This document shows positions 35,867-47,411 of a stretch of 64,000 bases of DNA, one piece after another (positions within the stretch are counted from its first letter, which is position 1; each line of letters begins with the position of its first letter). The notes under the pieces are model-generated. The model worked only from the letters and a program-made list of their open reading frames with translations. It was not told the DNA's origin and made no database searches. Source of the stretch: Pilaira anomala (taxonomy: Eukaryota > Mucoromycota > Mucoromycetes > Mucorales > Mucoraceae); the NCBI GenBank assembly GCA_025716855.1, contig JAIXMQ010000001.1, positions 993,501-1,057,500 on the forward strand, in the 5' to 3' direction. A program made the position numbers and the translations under genes.

Positions 35867-36213
35867 TTCAAATTGAAGATTATTTAAATCATTAGAGTCA
35901 TTAGAGACATTAGAGGTATTAGAGGTATTAGAGGTATTAGAGGTATTAGAGGTATTAGAGGTATTGGAGGTATTAGAGGTATTAGAGGTATTAGAGGTAT
36001 TGGAGGTATTAGAGGTATTGGAGGTATTCTTATCAAGACCAGCTTCAGCTTTAGCAGTACGAAGACTCTCTGAAGTGTCATGGCAGACTTCATCATCAAG
36101 ATCAGCGTCAGTTTTTGTGGAGTGAGTGTCATCTGTCAAGCTAAGAGCAGATGTAGCCTCATTATGATTTTCAGTAACTATAAATAAAAGTGTATCAGTA
36201 TAAATGAACTTGT

Positions 36214-36254
<41 letters not shown>

Positions 36255-36987
36255 CTTCAGTATGAAGACTGTTTGGATGGATGTTCTCTTTGTGATATGT
36301 ACCACCAGAGAAGGTTAACTTTGGTTTAGTATCATTAGTGTTTTGCACCTCATTATGAGTTATTGATAAATAACCTAAGGGTCCAGGCTTGAGACGTTTG
36401 GTATTAAGAGGGAGTTCACCTTCAAACTTTCGCTTTTTTGATGAGGATGATGACCCAATAGCTGAAGAAGAAGATATATTATATGCAGAAGAAGAAGAGG
36501 AGGAGGAGGATGAAGAAGAGTTGTTATTGTTGGTATGTATAGGAGAAGAAGAGTGATGATCACCTTTCATATGTTTATATGAGGATAAAATGGTATCTTC
36601 TTTTTCTCTTTCTTTTCGTTTGCCTAATATGGTAGTATTTGATTCATTTGCAGAAGAAGAGGAGAAACTATTATTTTGCGCAGTAATATTTTGTTGTTGT
36701 TGTTGTACTTGACGTCTTTGAGTAATTATGCGTTGCTTTCGAAGGTCTTCCATGTCAACACCTAACATAGACCATTCGGATGGGTTTTCAAGCCCTGCTT
36801 CAACGAAAAAATCATAAGTACTGTCATCAAGGACCATGTCTTTATTTTGTTGTTGTTCCAAGTCATGAAGATCAATTATTGAACTTGTACTGTCTGGGGA
36901 ATTGGGTCCAACACCATGAGAAGTAAAGTCTTCTCTGTTACCTGTGTTATTATTATTATCTTTGGTATAATATCTTGTTCTGGACAT
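32720..36987 (-). CDS. ULS1: Uls1-like SNF2 translocase with RING finger and SUMO-interacting motifs (two apparent frameshifts)
   Basis: Exons 36255-36987, 35866-36177, 34759-35760, 33108-34709 and 32720-32875. The N-terminal third is disordered and has at least five SUMO-interacting motifs ([45 protein letters not shown]). The SNF2 core has [50 protein letters not shown] and [13 protein letters not shown]3HC4 RING ([12 protein letters not shown] through CPQCRG) is followed by the helicase C lobe ending HRIGQSKPV. This is the architecture of the SUMO-targeted ubiquitin ligase/translocase Uls1. In exon 4 the frame breaks by one missing base near 34576 and again near 34523, around YDVILTSYS; with both restored the length would be about 1268. 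These may be sequence errors or real lesions. Confidence 0.87.
32917..33089. mobile_element. MITE copy 3, inside the last intron of the ULS1-like gene
   Basis: 173 bp, flanked by TA on both sides (32915-32916, 33090-33091). Terminal inverted repeats are CCGTACCCGCTCTATTTAAG and, reversed, CAGTACCCGCTCTATTTAAG: one mismatch over about 22 bp. The TA duplication and short TIRs indicate a non-autonomous Tc1/mariner-type element. It fills most of the 232-nt intron 32876-33107, leaving both splice sites outside it. Confidence 0.88.
35801..35863. repeat. 63-nt poly-T tract in a ULS1 intron
   Basis: An uninterrupted T run on the plus strand, that is, poly-A directly after the donor GTA of the intron 35761-35865 on the coding strand. 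The next intron (36178-36254) has a 34-nt A run on the plus strand (36218-36251), so poly-T in the transcript. Confidence 0.95.
35908..36028 (-). repeat. 9-bp minisatellite coding for Asn-Thr-Ser repeats
   Basis: About thirteen copies of ATTAGAGGT (plus strand) with rare single-base variants. On the coding strand of the ULS1-like gene they give about 12 NTS triplets, each formally an N-glycosylation sequon but here in a nuclear-type protein. Confidence 0.9.
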
Positions 36988-37772
36988 GATTGGGTAAAAT
37001 AAAAAAATAAAATATGGCAAAGAAGAAGAAGAAAAGAGAAATGAAAAGAAAGAAAAAAAAAGGGCGTTTTGTTTACTTGAAGTAAAAGTCACATCTGATG
37101 ACGCCCGTATTCGCTCACCCAGAAAAGTTAAATAAGAGAAATAAAAAGCAATTGAAGAGATCAAGTTTTTAGCAGCACCACTCTTTGGTAAATATATGTT
37201 GGCTTGTTAATACGAAGTAATGACATGAAGGAACTAACATCGGGGTTAATTCTATTTTATCTCCTTTTTGTTATATATATGCATCTTGTGCATTCAAAGG
37301 ACCGTGCTTTTTTTTTTGATAGAATACAGAAAAGCTTTTGAAAGTAGATGGTATAACTATTCTCATTTGATTTGTTGTACAATATATAGTACTTTACATA
37401 TATTCATATGCTTATTCTCTTGTTTGCACAAATTCAAAACATGATGATACCTAAATCTGACAACTAGTATTAAAGAAAGTTAAAGATACAAGTATATGAT
37501 ATATACATTGCGTGTATATAAAGGTATTCTCATTGTCCAATACAGATTATCTCATGAAGACAACTAGATTGCCATAGTAACTATTTACAAAAAGATCATC
37601 TCTTTCAAAACAAGTGACAACCTAGACTTTTCGTACTACATAAAAAAAAAGTTTATTTATAATTTTAATGCAAGTTACATATTTGATCCATCCAAGGAAG
37701 GTGTTCTTTAACTCTCATGTAAAAGATAAAAGACTATTTATTGGACGTAGAAAATAGGTATTTTTTATTAAA
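36988..37772. other. Intergenic, upstream of the ULS1-like gene
   Basis: AT-rich, with TA-rich stretches near 37275 and 37495-37520. It contains the minus-strand promoter of the ULS1-like gene and the downstream flank of the ORF at 37773. No gene seen. Confidence 0.55.
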
Positions 37773-38040
37773 TTAGGCTTTTTTGGATAGAGGTTGGTAG
37801 ATATTATTTAGTAAATAATCCAAATCTTTAGGCAAAGGTAATTCAGCATCTTGATTAACTAATCTATAATTTTCAAGACGTTCCACTTGATGACACAATC
37901 CAGACAAGTATAAATTACATTCTTTTTCTGGAGAGAAACTATATCTTTGTCTGTTATAAGCGGGATGATCAATAGACTTGACCAGCAAGTCAGTTGTATC
38001 TTTAAGTTCTTGTATTAATAATTGTTCGGTTTTGAAAATT
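37773..38040 (-). pseudogene. 3' fragment of an unidentified gene next to the transposase
   Basis: An open frame of about 85 residues runs from FKTEQLLIQELKDTTDLLVK through NLYLSGLCHQVERLENYRLV and ends KDLDYLLNNIYQPLSKKA. It is helical and charged, and looks like real coding sequence. It has no convincing splice acceptor or start upstream of FKTEQ: within about 30 nt is the end of the transposase relic. An internal ATG at 37988 would give 71 residues. The simplest reading is the last exon of a gene cut by transposon insertion; I do not recognise the family. Confidence 0.45.
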
Positions 38041-38068
38041 GGAATATTTATTATTTTTAAAAAAAAAA

Positions 38069-39390
38069 CTATAGCATCTGCTCTTCAGCTAAGCAACGAG
38101 AAAAAAAAGATACAGAATGTCTTATCCATCCTCTACAATCACTCAAAGTTACTTTAGAACATGATTCTAATATTCTTGGTGTGAGAGTATCCTTGCCATC
38201 GATAGGAGATCTTTTGATACCTGCCTTAACCTTAGACCAAAACTCTTCGATAGGATTCAAAAATGGGGTGTATGGTGGCAAGTAAACACACTTATAACCC
38301 CTACTGACAATATAATCATTCATAACCTTACCTCTTGGTCCATGGATTGGGGCGTTATCCATTACTAGGTAAAAACCTTGCATCTTATAATTATCCAAAA
38401 CATCCATGACGTTGCAAAGGTAAGCTAAGTAATGGCTGGTATTGGTACCTTTCGTGATTTTGACAGCCTTTCCGTCGAGCTTTCTCTTTTTAGCATTAGT
38501 CGCCGAAGTGGGTTTTCTTAACGATATATCTATAACTCCAGCAGAAGATATAGCTCCTAAAATTGTTATGGATGTACCTCTGTTCGTAGGTACAATGGTC
38601 TTAGCAGGCTTTCCTTTTGCAGACCATCCTCTATTTCTCACTATATGTAAATTGAAGCCTGCTCTATCTAAAAACACACAGTTGCGCTCAAAACCCATAT
38701 CCTTGTCAGCAATAAATGTTTCGACACGTTCTCTTCGTTGTCGTATAGTGTCTTCATCGTTACGCTTGACTGGTATTTTTTCTAATCGCTTTAAGGATAG
38801 CGCACAATGGGTCTTCATATGGCGCTGAAGTCCAGATTTACTAATTACTAAATCCTTAAATTCTTTTACTAGCTCGTCTTTTATGTGCTCAATAGTTGCT
38901 GTAGCAAACTATTCAATATAGTTGATAATAAAGTCTGTATGTTCCTGTTTTAAGGATGACATACTACCTTCAGCTGGCCCTCTCTTCTTACGAAATACCC
39001 CCACCAGATGAGAGCCATTGGCTTCTAAACCTATATGCTGGGCTTCTTGATATGCCAAAACAGTTGGCTGCTTCCATAGTACTTACACCTTCGGTAAGCT
39101 GCTCAAGAAAGCCTACAATTTGAAGATCGCTGTAGCTTCTGTAAGCGAGCTTTTTTTTTTTAATTCTTTTTTTATGATCCCCAGTAGGCCTGGTTTTTTT
39201 TCTTGCGAACTGTTTTCCTCTTCCTCTTCTTGTTCAGATTCAAATTGTTCCGTCTTAGCTGTAATGCCAAGGTTTCGTTCACTTCCTCATCTAATTCCAT
39301 TGCGCTTATACCATCGTACTCAATTCTCATCATCGACATAAGACTAACATATACTTCCGTTGTTTGTTCTTCTAAAAATTATAAAAGATA
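38069..39390 (-). pseudogene. Tc1/mariner-IS630-type transposase, broken
   Basis: The intact part (38069-38818, 249 residues) is a DDE transposase core. It has Asp in NCVFLDRAGFN, Asp in YLVMDNAPIHGPRG and Glu in YTPFLNPIEEFWSKVKAG, with 36 residues between the second Asp and the first Glu. Upstream, the N-terminal region can be followed to about 39390 in pieces. The helix-turn-helix (VGFLEQLTEGVSTMEAANCF, then GISRSPAYR) is followed by a frame change, then KKRGPAEGSMSSLKQEHTDF, and an in-frame TAG just after NYIE near 38913. The element is therefore inactive. Possible inverted ends share CGGTTT(T)GAAAATT near 38033 and 39452. Confidence 0.8.
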
Positions 39391-41441
39391 GTTCAAAAAA
39401 TAATTCTGATTTTGTTCAAACAACTCTGACATTTAGTCCCAAAAATTTTCAAACCGAGTCCCAAAAACAGTGGGAAATCCAGTAGATCAAATAGAAAAAA
39501 AGGGTCAAGCCTTTCTCATTGACATAACCATCTTCCACTGTCGATAGTTGATGTCCCAGGTCTAACCCCAAGACTGTCAAAGATTAAGAAGATTGAGCCA
39601 AAACTATTGCAACAGCTTACAACTAGAGCTGATTGAGGGATGTCAGAACATTATGAATGTTCTGCGATACGGACATCGCAACAAACCCAATACAATCACA
39701 CAATAGAATACATGCCTGGCCATTAAAAGAAAATGGGAGAGAAACAAATAGGCAAAATTCCTGTTTAGTTCTTAGTGATATAAAAATTGATGGCGCGGTT
39801 TAAATGTTTTAGTCGCATATAAAAAAATATGCAGACATCTTATAAAATCCGCTGTTACGCCTATTTTTACCTTATTTTATTATCCTTCATACCTAACAAT
39901 GATGCTCTTTAACAGCAGTGTATCTTAACTGTCTGTTATAAAGAAAAATAGAACTTCTCTATTGATTTAGCTATTTTATTATATTTCATATTTTTATTTC
40001 TTTACATATTGGAATCCCTTATATATATTTATCTCTCCATTGTATTCTACTTATAAAGTCTCTTGCTTTAATAAGTCCTCCTAATAAAGTAGCTATTCTT
40101 TTTACATAGAGAAAATTTCCATGCTAATGTGATTTTTCATCAAGTTTTTATGTGTTGGAAGCCATTGAAGTGCTTTAAAGTCAAATTTTCGACGATTTGA
40201 AGATTTTTTTTTTTTAGGTCAAGGTCAAGTAAATATGTTTTAAAACATGAAAAAAGGGCCAAGTATTTATATTATTTTTTTAGTCTCGTGATATTGAAAT
40301 TAGGTTTGTTGGATAGCAGCTCTTTGAAGTGGATTAGCTATCTCTTCTGTGTCAACTTTATGGGTTAAATACGTACAAATTATTTCAAATATGTAATCAA
40401 AAATAAGGGCGCCAAGATTAATGGTTGTGTGTGTTATATGTAAATTTTTTCTACTTTTATTGACGTTCTGTGTATGAGTCTCATATTAAATAGGTGCATA
40501 CATTTATGCATGTTTTAAATCTCAACAAATTTTGGGCGCTACACATGACCGCAAACAGATTTATTTTAACACCTTTTTTTTTTTTTCTATTTCTTTCTCC
40601 CTTTTTCTTTTTTCTTTTTTCCTTTTCTTCTTCAAATAAAACATACACATTCTTTACAACTACCTCTTTAATGACATACAAGATATTGTAGCAAGAAATG
40701 AACAGCTTTGAGATGTGCATAATGAATAATATCAGTGGTAAGACATATAACGTTATTAGGGGAAGAAATAGATAACTGTCTAATATATCCCCACACGTGT
40801 TCTTAAGAATGATTCTATATTTATTTTACTACAAATCCTTTGCGTATAAAATGGCTATTCCTTCCTTGGTTGCTAAGCTTTTGTCTTGATATTGCTTGGT
40901 TGGTCTAATACAACGGTTGTTGCCATGGGGAGAATGTCTGATTCAGGATGACTCTATTTCACGTGTAAGAGATATTCGTCTGGTTGATACTGTTTGGTGT
41001 GTGAGATGTTAGTATAGTCTATACGTATAGTTTAATTGAAAGATTCAGTACTGGTTATCGAAAACAGCTTTTGACCACGAATAACCGATTCCATTATTTG
41101 CTGACTTGCTTCTTAACTGACTCGCAGTACAATATGGGCACCGTAGTCGGGATAGTAGTGCCATTAGTAGAGATGTTCCATCCATCTGAGGTGGCTTCGT
41201 TTCGTTGGGAGGAGATAACTGGGAAATGGCTTTTTAATTTTACAAAGGTATTTATTATCTTTCTTGCTCATCATGATGTATTCGTCAAACGTCTCTTTTG
41301 CTGACTGTGATATGGTTGTTACTATTTGATATGTAATCTCTTTCTTTTTAATCTGGCAACATGGTCTTGACTACTACTCTTATATATATAAATATATGTC
41401 TTGAAATAATCCTTGCTCTTAACAGAAACAAAAAAAAAACA

Positions 41442-41474
<33 letters not shown>

Positions 41475-43928
41475 AAAAAAAAAAAGAAAAACAAAAGAAA
41501 AACAAAAGAACAAGAAAACAAGAAAACAAAAAATTCAACAAAACTACTATAACTGCTCTGGCTATTCCGGAAAGCATCTTTTACACATCTCTCTTCATTT
41601 AATCGCCCAAGATAAAGTACTTGCAAGCTTGTATACTTTTTAATTCCCAACTCTAGGCCTTCATCATATCAAAATTACTTCTCAATTCATATTTGGCTCT
41701 ATCCTTACACAGACATAATCGGTTCTCTGAAGTACCTTTCAATCCCGGTCATGTCGTTGCTACAATCATCCGTTTTGAAAACACTTATACATATAGACAA
41801 ACTCTCTACACCATACCCATCTTAAATTAATTTAGAATCACCAATGCATACCTCCTCTTCTAACAAAAAAAAAAAAAAAAAAAAAAAAAAACCTAAACTA
41901 ATTCAAAGTCTCCCACATATTAAAAAACATAAATTCCTTACATTCATTTCGTACATGCAAAAATAAAGCTGGAATCATTTATTTTTTCTTTAGAATCAAT
42001 TTATAACCATTCATTTGTTTCTGTCAATTTTATTTCGATGAAACCAGTGACCTTATTGTAGTAAGTGCCCTTATTGTAGTACCTATAAATATTGATTGAT
42101 TTACCCATTCACATTAAAACATAGCTAACATATGTACTAAATAATATTATTACAAAAACCTCTAAACAAAAAATAAACATTGTGCCCACAACTGTCAATT
42201 GAATCCCGAAACTAGGAAAACATAATATCAATCTAAAAATTAAAAGATTGATCAGGATGTACCTATGATATAAAAAAAAATAGCTCTTGTTAATTTAAAA
42301 GTAAGTAAACTTACCAATAAAATCTGTAACAACCATATAAATAATTACAAGGTACTCTTTAGTCAGGAATTATGTACGTTGTTATCCAATCGGGCAGATG
42401 TGATCCACGATTATATATGGTCAATTCGAAAGAGTAGAATGTTTATATTCAAAAGCAGAGGAATTGGGTACAGATTCATTTAAACACATCAAAAAGATGG
42501 TCCTTCTTATTCAAACACAACTCATCAGGATATTCAAGATTTAAAAAGATGATTATTATTTTAGTTTAGAAGAGTTCTTTCAATTAAAGATGATAATGAT
42601 GAGCCATAACTTCCTATAGTTTAAGCTCAATCTTTTTTCAAACAATAGAGGTTGTTTTATACAACGTATCCCTTTTTTTTTTTCGTTCAATCAGTATTTT
42701 TAGAGTGGCAGCTTATGAAAAACTATTAGAATAAGTAAAAGCAGTTAAAGACGTTGTATGCGGCAAGGGTTTATTTAAATGGTAAAAAATAAAAAAAATT
42801 ATTGGGATTTTATTTATTTATTTATTTATAGTAATTGTGTTTATATTGTAATTTATAGCCTATAAGTTTTATAGTGACGTTTTTGTTATGTTATATTGCT
42901 ATGGTATAAGGCTTTTAGTAATCATATTAAATTCTAGTTAGTTTTTGGTATTTACCGTATTTAGCTTTGTAAGTTTTAATTTGTATTAAGTTTTTTTAAG
43001 TTTTTAAGTTTTTTATGGTAATTACAATATTATGGCAGGTGATGTTTATGGTATGTTACAATATTATGGCAGCTGATGTTTATGGTAATCACAAGGTTTT
43101 ACTATTGAAGGTGCTTTTTTTTCCCATTTTCGCGCCCTTATATAGAGCACCATTTTTTAGTATGGACAAGTTGTGGGTCTTGGAGACGCGAAATTTTTAA
43201 GACAAAAAAAAAAAGTTATGGGCGAGTATCTCAACAAAGAGACACGACAAATCTCGTACGATCATCATAAGGGAACATATGGTTCCCTTGCAATGATCAA
43301 AACCATGGGGGACTAGTACCAATATGTATCGATCGTTGCATTAAAAGAATGAAAACTTTATTTTGTTCATGCAGCAGATTTTCATCATAGGTATATAGTA
43401 TTATCTGACCATTTCAATACTTGATAGACGATAAAGTCAAGCTTTGGTCTCTCTTATACGGAGATGGAATTTTTCATTTCTGGAGAGAAGGTGTTTACTT
43501 CAAATCAAGCCAAAGTTCCAGGAAAAAGGAAAACCTACTTGAAAGAAGCAGTTGAGTTTTACTGAGGGCTTTGAAGGTATATATACATTATTATGTACAT
43601 AACAATTTGAAAACAAAAAGTTCTTACTAACATGTATACCTATTACTAGTGTAAGTTGGAAGAAACTTTGGGATACTATTACTAATATCCAAAAGTCTCA
43701 TAAAGAAAACTTGAAGAAATATCGATACAATTATGATGAAACATGCAGATTGTTATCTGGAAAATAAAGATTAACTCCTTTTCTTTTCTTTAAAAAATAA
43801 ATTTATAGATGAATATTCACTTATACAACTGATATGGAGAATCATTTCTATTAGTATGTAACTGTTATACATTCGTTTATTGAAATAATTTTATGAGTAG
43901 GAGGGGATTATTTTATTTTTATACAGTT
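39391..43928. other. Gene-poor interval with repeats and relics
   Basis: 4.5 kb without a credible gene. It holds A-rich tracts (41440-41475, about 41864-41891), a segment near 40500-40850 resembling 24290-24800, and short coding-like relics on the plus strand near 41130-41230 (GIVVPLVEMFHPSEVASFRW) and 43440-43560. A word GCGCCCTTATATAGAGCACC near 43130 recalls the ends of the element at 4301-4903. The 3' end of TRAP1 begins at 43929. Confidence 0.55.
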
Positions 43929-46413
43929 CTAAGCTTTCACTTTTTTCTCTTGTTCAACAGAAGAGTTGACAGTGATTTCTAATAATTTGTTTAATCTAGT
44001 AATCATGGATCGTGGGTCATCCAAGACGCCAGCAGCACATAAAGCATTATCATAGATTTGTTCAGTGACTAATTTAGCTAAATCTGGGTTTTGGTTACGG
44101 ATACTAAATAAACCTTTCATGACAGGATGGTCAGGATTGATTTCTAATACGGTAGGAGTAGGAGGAGCTTCTTCCATTTTAGCGGAACCTTGCATCATTT
44201 GCATCATCTTTCTCATGGCAGGACTTTCATGTTCTTGGACTAAGATGATATAATATGAATAATCATTGTTATACTGATTATATATATATATATGTTTTTA
44301 CTTACCAATGGCGGGGAAACTGTTTAATCTACGAGAGACATCTACACCCTTTACAACCTCATCACCTAAACTTGTTTCAATCCATTTAGCAAGATCTTGA
44401 GCATCTGTATCAGATAAAGCCTTGTTATCAGCATCCCGTTCCATTTGTAAAAGAGGGTCCTTTGCAGCCTCAGGAGAATCAGCCGAGACAAGATCATAAC
44501 CTTGGAATTCCTTTAAATGATTGACGACGAATTCATCTACGGTATCATAAAGATACAAGAGTTCAACACCCTTCTTCTTGAACATTTCAGTATATGGACT
44601 CTCTTCAGCATACTTTCGTTTAGGTGTTAATAAATAATAAATACGTTTTTGACCTTCAAGACTACGAGCAGCATAATCCTCTAAACTGATCATGCTATGG
44701 CTTGCATCTGATTTCGAGCTTTCGAATCGTAAGAGTTTACTGATCTCACGTTTATGCATGGCGTCTGTACAAGCACCTTCTTTAATGAATTGTCCATAAT
44801 CCATAAAGAATTCATCGTATTTCTTGGGGTTCTTCTTCGCTTCAGTATCAAGCCATTTGAGGACACGAGAGGTCATGACCATACGAAGACGAGATAAGAT
44901 GTTATCTTGTAAAAGTTCACGAGATACGTTTAAGGGGATATCTTCGGAATCGACAACACCTTTGATGAATCTCAAGTAATGAGGTAAGATACCAGCGGAT
45001 TCAGGTTGAATCAAGACCTTACGAGAGTAAAGAGAGACACCTGGTTTGGTTTGTTCGCCTAATAATTCCATGTGTTTCTCAGGGACATAAAGGACAGAAG
45101 AGATGGCAAGTGGAGAATCGGTTTTGTAATGTAAAGTATATTGTGGGTCGTCCCATGCGTTTGCGATGAAACGATAGAATTCTTGATGTTGTTCAGGTGT
45201 CACGGAACCGGTATCCTTTGTCCATAAGGCTTCAATGACGTTCACTTCTTTACCGTTCAAGTAAATGGGGTAGCCTACGAAATTTGAGTATTTTTTAATG
45301 ATGGAATCGATCTCGAGTTCGGAAGAGTAGGATTTAGCGTCGTTGCGAAGTTCGATGACGATCTTGGTACCGACTTGTACGTTGTCCGCTTCAGCTACAG
45401 TGTATGAACCTTGACCGTCCGTTGTCCAACAATATCCCTTGGAACCAGGGAAAGCAGATTTTGTATAGACTTTGATCTTTTGACCTACCATGAACTTTTT
45501 ATATATATAAAAACAATCAATTACCATCATTCTCTCTCTCTACATCTCTTTCGTTATGGTAAATACTTACGGTAGAATAGAAACCAACACCAAATTGACC
45601 AATGATATTCTCCTTCTTTCCAGAATTGACTTCTTTATCCATCTTTTCCAAAAACTTTTTCGATCCAGAGCTTGCGATGGTACCTAAATTTGCATTGAGT
45701 TCCTCTAAATTCATACCGATACCGAAATCTTGAATGATGAATTGGTTCTTTTCTCTGTCGAGAGAGATACGGATTTCGAGCGGGTTTCCACTATCGACAT
45801 CGGATTCAACTGTTTGTGTTTGACGAAGTTTTTCAAGTGCATCTGCTGCATTTGAAATCAATTCACTGTATTATGAACATATAAGTAAAAAAAAAAAAGT
45901 GTGAATAAAAAAAAGGAATGGATGCATGTTGTTATGTACTTTTTTTTTACCGAACAAAAATTTCTTTTTCAGAGTATAATGAGTTGGCGACAATATCTAA
46001 TAATCGTTTGGTCTCTGTTTTGAATTCATGAACTTCTTCGGAACCTGTAATGATTTCTTTATCGTCTGTTGTTTTATGCTACAAAAAAAAAAAAAAGTAT
46101 CATTTTTTAAGGACAAAAGGTACGATTATTATTTTTTTTTTTGGTATTTACCTCGGTAGTGACTTCAGTTGAATAAGCTCTAGTAGACCATACTAAGTTA
46201 CCAGTAGCGCAACCAGTAGAGGCTACCACTGTACGAGTAAGAGCAGGAGAAGTCTATTCGAAAAAAAAAAAAAAAAAGTTTAATTATTTTGACAGGTATT
46301 TTGTTGAGATCGAGTATAGTTTTTACCAAGAGAGTCTTGAGTTGACTGACATTGACTTTATGAGTAGAAGCCTTGATCAAAGGAAGTGCGGTACGAATCA
46401 AAGGTACAAACAT
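43929..46413 (-). CDS. TRAP1: Mitochondrial Hsp90 (TRAP1)
   Basis: ATP-dependent chaperone of the mitochondrial matrix. Six exons (46327-46413, 46152-46253, 45951-46078, 45571-45865, 44306-45494, 43929-44239) join in frame to 703 residues, close to human TRAP1. Residues 1-60 are basic and Ser/Thr-rich with few acids ([20 protein letters not shown]), a mitochondrial presequence. The ATP-binding GHKL domain follows: [40 protein letters not shown] and [10 protein letters not shown]. The middle domain has [20 protein letters not shown] and [10 protein letters not shown] with the catalytic arginine. There is no charged linker and no C-terminal MEEVD, which excludes cytosolic Hsp90. It is divergent from the small gene at 46967. 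Confidence 0.97.
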
Positions 46414-46966
46414 TAAAAAGAATGAAAAGTATACAAAAAAGAAAAAAAAAAAAAGACGCCCCTTCTTCTCTGGGGGTGAGTTTATAAGAAAAATAATTGG
46501 AGTTTTAAAAAAAAGACTGGGATAATATTTTGTTTTGGAGGGAAGAAGAGGTCGCATTGAGATTGGTAAATTAGGTTGATTGTTCCCCTCCTCGGCTCCC
46601 TCTGATTTGGTGCGGTTTATGTATAGCAAATGTATGTATTGTACGGTGGTGGATGAGTTGATATATCAAGTGTGTTGCTTATTTTTTCTGTTTTTTTAAA
46701 GCTATATAGAAAAGTGCTTTAATACTACAAGGCGAGAGGGGCTGATCGTCATCGTATTTATTTATTTTTAATATTTGTTGAAGTACCTTTCTGTGCCTTT
46801 TTTTTTTTTTTCAAGGCAAAAGATTCGCTTAGCCTCAGAGGGGTAACCTGTCAAAAAAAAAAAAAAAATTTACTATCCGCTAAAAAATAAGTAAAAGAAC
46901 GTCCGGGGGTAAAGTAGAAGCCTTTCTTTTTTCTTTTATTTCAACATTATTACACATATACAAAAG
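46414..46966. other. Divergent promoter region between TRAP1 and the 85-residue gene
   Basis: About 550 bp with A/T tracts (about 46847-46867), a CT-rich stretch before the ATG at 46967, and no ORF of interest. It must carry both promoters. Confidence 0.6.
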
Positions 46967-47224
46967 ATGTCTTCAGCTGGAAAGATTGTAAAGCACTTGA
47001 TTGCCAAGAATGGACCTATGACAACACAATCCTTTTATCCACTTGTTCCTACATATTTAACTCAATTTGTATCAAAGACACACTTGAAGACGAAGATCTT
47101 GACCTCTCTTGAAGGAGAAGGAATTATTTACAAACAAGTGTTCCGTGAAACACCTAATTCTAAACCTGTTTGGAGATGGCAATTTAGAGATGAATCTCTC
47201 ATTGGAAAGTACAAGGATTTGTAA
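46967..47224 (+). CDS. Small conserved-looking basic protein, 85 residues, unidentified
   Basis: Single-exon ORF starting MSSAGKIVKHLIAKNGPMTT and ending DESLIGKYKDL. It is basic and has a helix-helix-strand pattern (KTHLKTKILTSLEGEGIIYK) like a small winged helix, then a Trp-rich strand, PVWRWQF. Codon usage (AAG, ATT, GGA) is coding-like, the start follows a typical pyrimidine-rich leader, and a 3' TAA is followed by an A tract. Size and charge suit a mitochondrial ribosomal or respiratory-complex accessory protein, and it is divergent from a mitochondrial chaperone gene, but that is only suggestive. Confidence 0.75.
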   Translation: MSSAGKIVKHLIAKNGPMTTQSFYPLVPTYLTQFVSKTHLKTKILTSLEGEGIIYKQVFRETPNSKPVWRWQFRDESLIGKYKDL

Positions 47225-47284
47225 ATTAGACGAAAAAAAAAAAAAATCCAAACAACAGTATATTAAAAACAATAAAAAAATTCA

Positions 47285-47319
<35 letters not shown>
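47285..47319. repeat. (TAA)n microsatellite
   Basis: About eleven uninterrupted ATA/TAA trinucleotides in the intergenic stretch between the 85-residue gene and the convergent phosphatase-fold gene. Confidence 0.9.
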
Positions 47320-47320
<1 letters not shown>

Positions 47321-47411
47321 TATAAAACCAGGGTTGTGTATGTATGTGTGTATATGTTTATAAGTATTAACAGGAAAATGTATAGAAAACTTTTTTTTTT
47401 TTGTCTTGTTT

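Noticed and set aside
35792..36139. Poly-lysine C-terminus of the ORF next to the T tract
   Set aside because: It is translation of the intronic poly-A after the donor at 35864-35865.
41322..41650. Lys-rich and Phe-rich ORFs around 41.4 kb
   Set aside because: Both strands are translations of an A-rich simple tract.
43929..46413. Cytosolic Hsp90
   Set aside because: It has a presequence-like N-terminus and lacks both the charged linker and the MEEVD end.
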